Positions 55,981-64,000 of a stretch of 64,000 bases of DNA are shown in pieces. Positions within the stretch are counted from its first letter, which is position 1. Every line of letters starts with the position of its first letter. The notes beneath the pieces are model-generated. The model saw only the letters and a program-made list of their open reading frames with translations. It searched no databases and was not told where the DNA came from. The translations under genes were made by a program, and so were the position numbers. The stretch comes from Methylococcales bacterium (GTDB taxonomy: Bacteria; Pseudomonadota; Gammaproteobacteria; Methylococcales; Methylomonadaceae), in the NCBI GenBank assembly GCA_028712795.1, contig JAQTPT010000002.1, forward strand, positions 124,001-188,000, in the 5' to 3' direction.

Positions 55981-57864
55981 ATGTCCTCAACTTCACAAGA
56001 TCAAACCAAACAACATCTGGCTGCCCTGGCGATGGGCGCCATCGGAGTAGTATTCGGCGATATTGGCACTAGTCCGCTTTATGCCCTTAAGGAAATTTTT
56101 CTGAGCGGCTTGACGATTAATAGACTCCACGTGTTCGGTGCTTTGTCGCTGGTTTTTTGGACATTAACGCTGGTTGTAACTACCAAATACGCAATTTTTA
56201 TTATGCGTGCCGATAACAAAGGCGAAGGCGGTATCATGGCGCTAATGGCCTTAGCCTTGCAAGGTTCAAAAGAAAACCCGGAAAGAATGCGTTTCATCGT
56301 CACCGTCGGACTGCTGGGCACGGTGTTGTTTTACGGAGACAGCATCATTACCCCTGCAATTTCAGTGCTCAGCGCCGCCGAAGGCTTGCAAATTATCGCT
56401 CCGTCATTAGCCCATTATGTGATGCCGGTTACCATCACCGTTCTGGGCGGTCTCTTTGTAATGCAGGCGAAGGGCTCTGGCAAGATGGGCAAACTGTTTT
56501 CACCCATCATGTGCATTTGGTTTTGTTTACTTGCGGTTCTCGGTGTAATTAACATCATCCATGAACCGGGCGTTTTATTGGCGATAAACCCTTATTACGC
56601 CATCCATTTACTAATTGAGTTAGGCTGGCGTGGATTTTTGATTATGGGCGCGGTCGTGCTGGTGATCACCGGCGCCGAAGCACTATACGCCGATATGGGG
56701 CATTTCGGTTTAAAACCGATCCGTTACGCCTGGTTCGGTTTCGTGTTTCCTGCTTTGCTGCTCAACTATTTCGGCCAAGGAGCGCTGTTGATCGGTCATC
56801 CTGATGCAATAGAAAATCCTTTTTATTTACTTGCGCCGACCTGGGCGCTGTATCCTTTGCTAATCCTGTCAACGCTGGCCACTGTTATCGCCTCGCAAGC
56901 AGTGATTTCAGGCGCATTTTCAATGACGCGACAAGCCATACAACTGGGTTACTGTCCACGCATGAATATTTTACACACCTCAGGCGATGAAATGGGACAA
57001 GTTTATGTGCCTGCCATCAATTGGTTATTGATGGCGTCGGTTTTCGTGCTGGTGCTGAGTTTTCAGTCTTCAACTGCATTGGCTTCCGCTTATGGCTTGG
57101 CGGTGACCGGAACAATGATGTCCACCACGTTGTTGGCATTTATTGTCATTCAAGCACTTTGGCAATGGAATAAATATACGAGCGTGACATTTTTGTCGGT
57201 TTTTTTGACCATAGATTTAACTTTTCTTTCCTCTAACAGCTTAAAGATACCGACTGGCGGCTGGCTCCCTCTGTTCGTCGCCACCGTTCTGTTTCTGGTG
57301 TTAACGACGTGGATTAAGGGGCGTAAGCTACTCTCGGAATACATGGATGCCAGGCGAATGTTATTCGAGGATCTGGAAGAAAAAATAAATGGTAAATTAG
57401 TTACGGTACCGGGCACTGCAATTTATTTAACCAGAAGCTTGCACGGTGTCCCTCAAGTGCTTTTGCACAACCTAGAACACAATCATGTCTTGCATAAGCA
57501 AATTATTGTGATGACCATTGTCACGACCAACGAACCCTATGTTGACGAAGCGCATCTGGTCAAAATCAGATCTTTCGGCGAAAACCGGAACTTTTACCGG
57601 GTGAAACTCTATTACGGTTTCAAGCAAAACGCGGATGTGCGCCGCGCATTGGAATTATGCATACAAGAAGGCCTGGATATTAATCCCAAAAATGCCTCTT
57701 TTTTCATCGGCAGTGAACAACTGTCTTTTCGTAACAAAAGCCCGATGCCGAAATGGCGCAGAACCCTATTCAGATTTTTATTCCACAATTCCACCAGTGC
57801 GATTGAATTTTTTAAAATACCTGTCGACCGGGTCGTGGAGCTTGGGATCCGTATTGAGCTATAA
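55981..57864 (+). CDS. kup: Kup low-affinity potassium transporter
   Basis: Kup takes up potassium with protons. The 627-residue protein has twelve membrane helices and a C-terminal cytoplasmic domain. Family blocks: GVVFGDIGTSPLYALKEIF (about 22-40), MRADNKGEGGIMALMAL, GDSIITPAISVLSAAEGL, and the tail ending PVDRVVELGIRIEL. It follows the nhaD gene by about 137 bases and may share its ionic context, though nothing shows a common operon. Confidence 0.96.
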   Translation: MSSTSQDQTKQHLAALAMGAIGVVFGDIGTSPLYALKEIFLSGLTINRLHVFGALSLVFWTLTLVVTTKYAIFIMRADNKGEGGIMALMALALQGSKENPERMRFIVTVGLLGTVLFYGDSIITPAISVLSAAEGLQIIAPSLAHYVMPVTITVLGGLFVMQAKGSGKMGKLFSPIMCIWFCLLAVLGVINIIHEPGVLLAINPYYAIHLLIELGWRGFLIMGAVVLVITGAEALYADMGHFGLKPIRYAWFGFVFPALLLNYFGQGALLIGHPDAIENPFYLLAPTWALYPLLILSTLATVIASQAVISGAFSMTRQAIQLGYCPRMNILHTSGDEMGQVYVPAINWLLMASVFVLVLSFQSSTALASAYGLAVTGTMMSTTLLAFIVIQALWQWNKYTSVTFLSVFLTIDLTFLSSNSLKIPTGGWLPLFVATVLFLVLTTWIKGRKLLSEYMDARRMLFEDLEEKINGKLVTVPGTAIYLTRSLHGVPQVLLHNLEHNHVLHKQIIVMTIVTTNEPYVDEAHLVKIRSFGENRNFYRVKLYYGFKQNADVRRALELCIQEGLDINPKNASFFIGSEQLSFRNKSPMPKWRRTLFRFLFHNSTSAIEFFKIPVDRVVELGIRIEL

Positions 57865-57902
57865 CCGAACTTGAGATATTAGATAACTCACCATTCCTTG
57901 GT

Positions 57903-57951
57903 CGCCACAGATTCACAGATTTTAAATAAAGTTAATCTGTGAATCTGGGGC
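57903..57951. repeat. Inverted repeat, likely bidirectional terminator
   Basis: GCCACAGATTCACAGATT is mirrored by AATCTGTGAATCTGGGGC with one mismatch in 18. It sits between convergent kup and the DedA gene and matches the repeat at 4461-4507. Confidence 0.75.
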
Positions 57952-57977
57952 TATTTATTTTTTGCACTTTTACCTTG

Positions 57978-58625
57978 TTAACTCTCTTTTGAATAATACT
58001 TATGCCGGATAAACTCTACTACAGCAGGCATTATTGAGATAATCACAATAGCTAAAATTACAATGGTAAAATTTTGTTTTACAACCGGAATATTGCCAAA
58101 CCAGTAGCCTCCAAACAAGCAAATGGAAATCCAGGAAACCCCGCCTATCACGTTGAATTGAAGAAACTTTTTGTAGCCCATGTCGCCTATGCCTGCCACA
58201 AATGGGGCAAAGGTTCGAATAATAGGGATGAATCGGGCAATTATTATTGTTTTGGCGCCATATTTTTCATAAAACTTATGGGTGCGCTCTACATGTTCCT
58301 TATTCAAAAATCGGGTCTTTTCCTGTTTAGCTATTTTGGGTCCAAAAAAACTTCCAATTTCATAATTGACTGAATCGCCCAGTACCGCGGCAATACATAA
58401 AATCACATAGAGTATTCCAACACTCAAATCACCTTTTGCAGCAAAAGCGCCCGCTGCAAAAAGCAGGGAATCCCCCGGTAAAAAAGGGAGTACAACTAAC
58501 CCTGTTTCACAGAAAATAATAATAAATAATATGATGTAAGTCAGCTGTCCGTAGTCTTGAATAATCTCGCTGAGATATTTGTCCAGGTGTAAAAAAATAT
58601 TAATAAATTGGGTAATGTGTTCCAT
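57978..58625 (-). CDS. DedA family membrane protein
   Basis: DedA proteins are inner-membrane proteins of the lipid scramblase/flippase superfamily, required for envelope homeostasis and proton motive force. The 215-residue product shows [26 protein letters not shown] (about 40-65), the GSFFGPKI segment, [32 protein letters not shown] (about 120-150) with the functional arginines, and about five hydrophobic segments. The start ATG 58625 is well placed. Substrate is not established. Confidence 0.93.
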   Translation of the reverse strand: MEHITQFINIFLHLDKYLSEIIQDYGQLTYIILFIIIFCETGLVVLPFLPGDSLLFAAGAFAAKGDLSVGILYVILCIAAVLGDSVNYEIGSFFGPKIAKQEKTRFLNKEHVERTHKFYEKYGAKTIIIARFIPIIRTFAPFVAGIGDMGYKKFLQFNVIGGVSWISICLFGGYWFGNIPVVKQNFTIVILAIVIISIMPAVVEFIRHKYYSKES

Positions 58626-58875
58626 GCTAATTCCTGAAAGTGTTTTGCCAAGTTGGATAGTACGTGATTAATCGGCTGTAAATCAGTCCAACTAATTGCT
58701 ACTTGTACCGCCGGTACGAATGATAATTTTGCAATGCCCGAGTGCTGTATTATTGCCTTCATGGCATCAACCTCGGATGTATCAGCGGATAAAAGCATTC
58801 TTAATTTGTTTTTAATTAAATAAATCGATAAGTTACACTTGCTTTTTCTTTTTCTTTTTCTGTTTTTGCCGGTTT

Positions 58876-60108
58876 TTATTCTGATATAGTATCTATTCGA
58901 CTCACAATTTCACTGCTGGCCAGCTCCAGCCCATTCTTATAACATTTGATAGCAGTGTCTTTATCGCCTTGTGCAAATAACAAATCACCCAGCAGTTGGT
59001 AAGCCTGAACAGTGGGTTCAGCTGCGATACTTTTAGCCAAATAGCTTTCGGCCTTCAAGGTTTCACCACATTTAACAGCCAGCTTGCCCATAACCGCTAA
59101 CAACACCGCATTTTCCTGATGCACATAAGACCATTTTTCGGCGGTTTCAAGCTGCTTTGAAACATCCCTGGACTGGATACTGCCAAACAATACGACTAAA
59201 GTTTCAGCCCAGTTCACTGATATGGCATTAGCCAGTTCTTGTTCAATCTCAACACCCGCGCCAGCGTCTATCATTGCCGCGAAATATATAGCAGCAATAC
59301 CTGCCACGGTTTTTATGTAATCAGGGATTTCCGACCAGAGTGATTTGATTTCATCGGTATTACCCTTTTTGGCGGATTGTTTTAGCAATTGGCTGAAGGC
59401 TTCAGTTTCCAGCAACTTTACTTCGGCCTCCATCAAAATTTTGTGGTTATGCAACGATGGAATCAATTTTCTTATGCCTTGCCAATCACCTAAATGCTGG
59501 TAGGTTTGATGCAATAATTTCAGAACACTGGCATGGGCTGGGTCGATCGAATGAAGGCGGGTCAGAGTTTCCAAGGCCTGTTCAAATTGATTGCCTGACA
59601 GACTTAATTCCGCCTGAGTTAGCCCTATCATCACACTGGAATCAGGCGACTGGTCGGCGGCTTTTTTTAAATATTCATCTCTTTTATCAAAAGCGCCCCG
59701 CGATTGCGCCGCCCTTGCCGCAGTCAGATAATGAATTAAGGGCACGCCACTTTGCGAGGCGTGCTTAATTAAAATATTTTCCGCTTTTTCCCAGTTGCCT
59801 TCCGCAGAGTCCACTAAGCCGGCGATCAAGGCTTCTTGAGACCGGTTAAATTTTATGTTTTTACCGCGGCTCTTAATTTTTCCTGGCAATCTGATCAGCC
59901 AACCCATCAACCTGAAGAAAAAATAAAATATAAAAAAACCAAATATCAGGCTGACTGCAAAAACCACCAACGATGTTTCCAACGACCAATGCCCAATGCC
60001 CATCAGAACATAACCTGGATTATCAAAGCCTTTCAACAAGTTACTGACAAAAAAAGCAAAGGCGGCAGTGGCTAGAAGAGAGCCTAGAAAATAAAATAAT
60101 TTTTTCAT
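58876..60108 (-). CDS. hemY: HemY-like TPR protein of the heme operon
   Basis: HemY is a membrane-anchored TPR protein encoded with heme genes in gammaproteobacteria. The 410-residue product has two N-terminal membrane helices (about 3-20 and 40-67, KLFYFLGSLLATAAFAFFV and ETSLVVFAVSLIFGFFIFYF) and TPR repeats to the end (YLTAARAAQSRGAFDKRDEYLKKAAD). The ATG at 60108 is preferred to that at 60234, which would run 42 residues into the end of hemX. It is not protoporphyrinogen oxidase, which shares the symbol in other bacteria. Confidence 0.92.
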   Translation of the reverse strand: MKKLFYFLGSLLATAAFAFFVSNLLKGFDNPGYVLMGIGHWSLETSLVVFAVSLIFGFFIFYFFFRLMGWLIRLPGKIKSRGKNIKFNRSQEALIAGLVDSAEGNWEKAENILIKHASQSGVPLIHYLTAARAAQSRGAFDKRDEYLKKAADQSPDSSVMIGLTQAELSLSGNQFEQALETLTRLHSIDPAHASVLKLLHQTYQHLGDWQGIRKLIPSLHNHKILMEAEVKLLETEAFSQLLKQSAKKGNTDEIKSLWSEIPDYIKTVAGIAAIYFAAMIDAGAGVEIEQELANAISVNWAETLVVLFGSIQSRDVSKQLETAEKWSYVHQENAVLLAVMGKLAVKCGETLKAESYLAKSIAAEPTVQAYQLLGDLLFAQGDKDTAIKCYKNGLELASSEIVSRIDTISE

Positions 60109-60121
60109 CAGGTAGTCTCTA

Positions 60122-61321
60122 TTATTGCGCTGCCGGTGCTGCTTCAGCCGGAGCCACTGTTGCGGCCGGTTTTGTGGGTTCTCTTGTTTGAGCTGGCGCC
60201 GCTTCTGCTGGCGGCATTGCTTTATCCGATTCAATTCTCAGTTTGGTTATGTCCCTGAGCATTTTTAACGAAGGGCTGATATCAGGAAACTGGCTATGAA
60301 CATTAATGGTGTTAATCCGGTCCAGCTCGGCGATAAAGCTATCAGAATCCGCGTTCTTGGTAAAATGCTGCTCTATCCATTTTTTTGCATCCGCCAAACT
60401 GGATTGAAAAATCGCTTCATTATGCTGAACCAGCGAAACTTTCACCATTTCCAGTTTTACTCTTAATTGCTCTTGAATAAATTGTGCTTCCTCTGGCGTC
60501 AGTATTTCTTTAACTTCATGCTCTGTGTGCCTGATGGTAACAAAGCCTTCAAGTTGATTGACAGCAGAATCAATCAGGCCGTGGTCTTCTGTTGCCGCGG
60601 CAGGTTTCTGCTTTTCTTCGGCCGGCGCTGTCAATGCTTTACCGGTATACGGCAACAACAGCACTAATTTATCGACACGGTCTTGCAATGTCTGGATCGA
60701 AGCATAGATGCCGACAGTATCAGGGACTGTAATGCTTTTGATGACTGCGATTTCCCTGGCAATCTCTTCGCGCACTTTATACGTTGCGGCATCGCCGCTT
60801 TCCCTTAAACGTTGATCGGCGGCCTCCAGTGCTTCACGCGTGGTGTTTACGTCACCGATTAAATGCAATCGTTCATTGGCGACACTCAATAAATACTCGG
60901 CATCGGCAATTAACCAATCACCGCGCGTCTTTCCCAGTTGCCGTTGAACCTGGGCGATGGCTTCGTTCAACTCTTTGCGGGTGTTTTCCAGCTTTTCGTT
61001 GTGCAACTGGGAGAAGTCAGCAAGCGTTTTAGTAAAGTGAGTGTCTTTACCGGCAATATTTGCTTCCAGGGTTGCAAGCTGTGACTGAATGGCAACAAGC
61101 TGGGACTGATAGTCAGCAATCTGCTTTGACATCTGGCCTTTAACTTCACCGCCCAGGCCTTCCTGTTTGTCCCGTAATTGTGTAAAAAGATAAAAACCGG
61201 CACCTGCAAGTCCAATAACAAAAAACAGGATAATAACGCCAAACCAGAATCCACTCCGCGACCGGCGGGCCTGTTTGGTCTCACCCAGCTCTTGTTCTTG
61301 TTGTTCACTCAATTCGGCCAC
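60122..61321 (-). CDS. hemX: HemX-like uroporphyrinogen-III C-methyltransferase-family protein
   Basis: The HemX of this operon is a membrane protein of unproven function, despite the methyltransferase name. The product has a short basic cytoplasmic N-terminus, one membrane helix (about 25-50, SGFWFGVIILFFVIGLAGAGFYLF), a coiled-coil stretch and an alanine/proline/glutamate-rich tail. GTG at 61321 is preferred: AGGGGG is six to eight bases upstream, and it overlaps hemD by only 13 bases. The frame opens upstream at 61342. Confidence 0.9.
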   Translation of the reverse strand: MAELSEQQEQELGETKQARRSRSGFWFGVIILFFVIGLAGAGFYLFTQLRDKQEGLGGEVKGQMSKQIADYQSQLVAIQSQLATLEANIAGKDTHFTKTLADFSQLHNEKLENTRKELNEAIAQVQRQLGKTRGDWLIADAEYLLSVANERLHLIGDVNTTREALEAADQRLRESGDAATYKVREEIAREIAVIKSITVPDTVGIYASIQTLQDRVDKLVLLLPYTGKALTAPAEEKQKPAAATEDHGLIDSAVNQLEGFVTIRHTEHEVKEILTPEEAQFIQEQLRVKLEMVKVSLVQHNEAIFQSSLADAKKWIEQHFTKNADSDSFIAELDRINTINVHSQFPDISPSLKMLRDITKLRIESDKAMPPAEAAPAQTREPTKPAATVAPAEAAPAAQ

Positions 61322-62100
61322 TTTATTCCCCCTGTTACACACATTGTTACTGTCTCAAGAATTGCAGCATCTGAAGGATCATGAGTCACTGCAATTCGTT
61401 TAAATCCGATGTCGGCCGCTATCTGCCTGATTCTATTACTAACCGCCACCAGTGACGCTTCGAATAATCGCTGATGATTTTTTTCTCCCAGCATGATCAA
61501 TAAATTCTGCAAGGCTTCACCGCTGGTTACAGTGATGACGTCCAGCTTATCTTGCGCAATCAACAAATTGACTTGCGAGCTATCAATGACGGGAACCGCT
61601 CTTTTATATACGTCCAGATAGTCAACGTTTGCGCCTCTGCTACGCAATGTAACCGCAAGCTCATCTCGCCCGCCTTCGCCACGAACGATCAAACAACGCT
61701 GACCGTTCATCTGTTGCATCTGCGGCATTGCCAGCAATGCCTCGCTGTTATAACCCGCTTCAGGCGCCAGATCGACGGGTAACCCGGCCAAAACCAAGGC
61801 TTGCGCTGTCGCCTTTCCAATGGCGGCAATTCGTGCCGGCTTAAACTTTGCCATTTTATCACTATCTGAATAGTAACCATACATTGTTACTGCATTGGCG
61901 CTGATAAAAACAAGCCACTGATACTTATCCAGATTAGCCAGAGTACTTTTTATCCTGGAAGAATCATCCAACGCAACAATAGCCAGGGTTGGAAAGCGGA
62001 CAGCCACCCCGCCCTGCTCTTCAATTAAACGGCTTAAGTTTTCTGCTTGATGTGCGGGGCGCGTCACTAAAACCCGGGCGCCATTCAACGGCTTAATCAA
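61309..62100 (-). CDS. hemD: Uroporphyrinogen-III synthase
   Basis: HemD closes hydroxymethylbilane to uroporphyrinogen III. The sequence is poorly conserved in the family; recognisable parts are the N-terminal [24 protein letters not shown], the mid [16 protein letters not shown] and the C-terminal [18 protein letters not shown]. It has 263 residues. It overlaps hemC by four bases and hemX by 13, consistent with one transcript. Confidence 0.94.
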   Translation of the reverse strand: MIKPLNGARVLVTRPAHQAENLSRLIEEQGGVAVRFPTLAIVALDDSSRIKSTLANLDKYQWLVFISANAVTMYGYYSDSDKMAKFKPARIAAIGKATAQALVLAGLPVDLAPEAGYNSEALLAMPQMQQMNGQRCLIVRGEGGRDELAVTLRSRGANVDYLDVYKRAVPVIDSSQVNLLIAQDKLDVITVTSGEALQNLLIMLGEKNHQRLFEASLVAVSNRIRQIAADIGFKRIAVTHDPSDAAILETVTMCVTGGIKWPN

Positions 62101-63023
62101 TGAAATAACGCTTGCAGAATTTTATCTGCGCCCTGAGCCAGTAAATCTTCAGCAATTTGCTGACCTATAACTACCCCCTGGTCTAATCCGCCCTTGCGTT
62201 CAGCCCGGTAAAGGACGCTTCCATCGGGGTTGCCCACTAATCCGCGCATAGCTATTTGCCCATCTTGCAATTGTGCAAAACCGGCAATCGGCACCTGGCA
62301 ACCCCCATTCAAGCGGGCATTCATTGCCCGTTCGGCCGAAACGCACAACCCCGTTCCGGCATCATGCAAAGTCTGCAAAATTTCATTAATTTCCAGGTCA
62401 TCGACCCGGCATTCTATGCCTATAGCCCCCTGACCAATTGCGGGCAGGCTAACACTTGTATCCAGAGATTGGGTGATACGTTCAGCCATGCCCAATCTTA
62501 TTAAACCCGCTGAAGCCAGAATTATTGCATCATAGTCGCCTGCATCCAGCTTGGACAGACGCGTATTGACATTGCCCCTTAACGGGATTACTTCAGCATC
62601 CGGGAATTTTTCTTTAATCTGACATTGTCTGCGCAAGCTGGACGTGCCAATTCTGGCGTTAGGCGGCAACTCGTTTAACATTGAATAGCGGTTTGACACA
62701 AAAGCATCGGTTGGGTCTTCGCGCAATAAAATGGCCGCCAAATGCAAGCCTTCAGGAAAATCCACCGGCACATCTTTCATGGAATGCACAGCGATATCAG
62801 CCAAATTCTCCAGCATCCCCTGCTCCAACTCTTTAACAAACAAGCCCTTGCCACCAACCTTGGCCAACGGCGCATCGAGAATTTTATCCCCCCGAGTCAC
62901 CATTTTAACCAATTGCATCCTCACCCCTGGCACTGCCCGCACCAATAATTCCGCGACGTGCTCTGCCTGCCACAATGCCAACGGGCTCTGACGTGTTGCA
63001 ATACGAATAATTTTATCAGCCAA
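62097..63023 (-). CDS. hemC: Porphobilinogen deaminase (hydroxymethylbilane synthase)
   Basis: HemC joins four porphobilinogens into hydroxymethylbilane on a dipyrromethane cofactor. The 308-residue protein shows [18 protein letters not shown] at the start, [12 protein letters not shown], the [12 protein letters not shown] segment and the cofactor cysteine in [14 protein letters not shown] (about 243). An AAGGA site precedes the ATG. It heads the hemC-hemD-hemX-hemY operon and faces pdxA across a 149-base divergent region. Confidence 0.96.
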   Translation of the reverse strand: MADKIIRIATRQSPLALWQAEHVAELLVRAVPGVRMQLVKMVTRGDKILDAPLAKVGGKGLFVKELEQGMLENLADIAVHSMKDVPVDFPEGLHLAAILLREDPTDAFVSNRYSMLNELPPNARIGTSSLRRQCQIKEKFPDAEVIPLRGNVNTRLSKLDAGDYDAIILASAGLIRLGMAERITQSLDTSVSLPAIGQGAIGIECRVDDLEINEILQTLHDAGTGLCVSAERAMNARLNGGCQVPIAGFAQLQDGQIAMRGLVGNPDGSVLYRAERKGGLDQGVVIGQQIAEDLLAQGADKILQALFH

Positions 63024-63172
63024 AAGAAATCCTTCTTTTCAAAAATACGTTTATTGTAACCTTATTTAACTTAATGGTCTGTTAACGAGCCCTAAAAATA
63101 TCCTGTTAAGCGTTTTTTAAAACCATTGGACCATTATGTTGTAAAATAATTTGTTTTTAAACTTCATTGCAC

Positions 63173-64000
63173 ATGGCCCTCAAAAGCATCAAACGCATTG
63201 CGTTAACACCTGGCGAACCCGCTGGCATAGGCCCCGATCTTTGTATCCAGCTCGCTCAACAGGATTTTCCTTGCCAACTTATTGCTATAGCCAGCCCGGA
63301 ATTGCTGGCGCAGCGTGCCAAGCAATTGGGCATTTCTATCCGGATAAACGAATTTGACAGCTCTTTGCCGCCAACGGTCCATACAGCTGGATGCCTGACG
63401 GTGTTGCCGGTTGAGCTTGCAGAGCCAGCCCTGTGCGGACAGCCAAACCCGCTAAACAGCCGTTATGTATTAAAAACCATTACTAAAGCAGCAAAAGGTT
63501 GCATGGATGGGTTTTTTGATGCGATGGTTACCGGCCCTGTAAATAAAAGTGTTATCAATGATGCGGGTTTAACCTTTAGCGGTCATACCGAATATATTGC
63601 CGGAATTACGGGCGGACAACCGGTGATGATGCTGGCAACGCCGGGATTGCGTGTTGCCTTGGTTACGACTCATTTGCCACTTGCCGAAGTCAGCCAGGCC
63701 ATTACTCACACCCGTCTGAGAACTGTCCTTCGCATACTGGGTCATGATTTGCGCACGCGTTTTCATCTTGATAACCCGAAAATACTGGTGTGTGGGCTTA
63801 ACCCTCATGCCGGAGAAAAAGGCCACTTGGGCCGGGAAGAAGTCGACATTATTGAACCCGTACTGGAAGGCATGCGTCAACAAGGCTTGAACCTTCAAGG
63901 CCCGCTTCCTGCGGATACTTTATTTACCGCAAAATATTTGGACTCGGCAGATGCCGTATTGGCCATGTATCACGATCAGGGCCTGCCTGTGCTCAAATAC
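63173..64000 (+). CDS. pdxA: 4-hydroxythreonine-4-phosphate dehydrogenase (3' end outside window)
   Basis: PdxA oxidises 4-phosphohydroxythreonine in the DXP-dependent vitamin B6 pathway. From the ATG at 63173, 276 codons are open to the window's edge; the full length is about 330. Seen: ALTPGEPAGIGPDLC at the start, DAMVTGPVNKSVIN, the metal-binding SGHTEYIAG (about 141), VCGLNPHAGEKGHLG (about 205) and DAVLAMYHDQGLPVLKY at the edge. It is transcribed away from hemC. Confidence 0.96.
   Translation, partial: MALKSIKRIALTPGEPAGIGPDLCIQLAQQDFPCQLIAIASPELLAQRAKQLGISIRINEFDSSLPPTVHTAGCLTVLPVELAEPALCGQPNPLNSRYVLKTITKAAKGCMDGFFDAMVTGPVNKSVINDAGLTFSGHTEYIAGITGGQPVMMLATPGLRVALVTTHLPLAEVSQAITHTRLRTVLRILGHDLRTRFHLDNPKILVCGLNPHAGEKGHLGREEVDIIEPVLEGMRQQGLNLQGPLPADTLFTAKYLDSADAVLAMYHDQGLPVLKY

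Noticed and set aside
58541..58798. An 85-codon minus-strand frame ahead of the DedA gene
   Set aside because: It overlaps the DedA gene in another frame and has no recognisable family, although its first half reads like a plausible soluble protein.

Overview
The window reads as one chromosomal stretch of a gammaproteobacterium. Conserved gene orders support this: prfB/lysS, tgt-yajC-secD-secF, ndk-rlmN-pilF-hisS-yfgM-bamB-der, and hemC-hemD-hemX-hemY. The mix of moderate GC, Na+-translocating decarboxylase, NhaD antiporters, a Tad pilus and many miniature repeats would fit a Methylococcales methanotroph such as Methylobacter, but no methane-oxidation gene is present, so that is an inference.

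Layout. (1) 1-4442: prfB (5' end cut off) and lysS, separated by a 2-kb insert of small accessory genes: a HEPN gene with an overlapping unknown partner, a DUF4326 gene and a VapBC-like pair. (2) 4443-9137: gloB, a DUF29 gene and an oadGAB sodium-pump operon. (3) 9138-19921: an accessory region. It holds a sterol-desaturase/creatininase-like fusion divergent from a GT2-GtrA polyprenyl glycosyltransferase, an MNT/HEPN toxin-antitoxin pair between two copies of a duplicated segment, two AT-rich multispanning membrane proteins, orphan genes, gene remnants and several miniature inverted-repeat elements. (4) 19922-38116: a Tad (Flp) pilus locus: three Flp pilins, an AAA+ ATPase, CpaB, CpaC secretin, a small lipoprotein, TadG/E/F-like pseudopilins, CpaE/TadZ, TadA, TadB, TadC and TadD. 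It is bracketed by two paralogous RRM-type RNA-binding proteins and preceded by a lytic transglycosylase and a membrane protein. No prepilin peptidase is visible. (5) 38117-39882: a repeat-rich gap with a 29-residue microprotein candidate, an exported protein and tpx. (6) 39883-51700: housekeeping genes on the minus strand (der, bamB, yfgM, hisS, pilF, rlmN, ndk, secF, secD, yajC, tgt). (7) 51701-58625: transposase remnants, two divergent NhaD-type Na+/H+ antiporters, the Kup potassium transporter and a DedA protein. (8) 58876-64000: hemY, hemX, hemD and hemC (minus strand), divergent from pdxA, which runs off the window.

How the genes work together. OadGAB exports Na+ on decarboxylation, and NhaD and Kup handle Na+ and K+, so the window carries a notable cation-homeostasis set. 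The Tad genes should build one surface pilus. The accessory region is the most plastic part: miniature elements sit inside gene remnants, and one overlaps the 5' end of tadA. The strongest candidates for new biology are the desaturase-creatininase fusion with altered metal-ligand positions, the HEPN plus unknown partner pair inside prfB-lysS, the RRM proteins and AAA+ ATPase attached to the Tad locus, and the 165-bp miniature element family.
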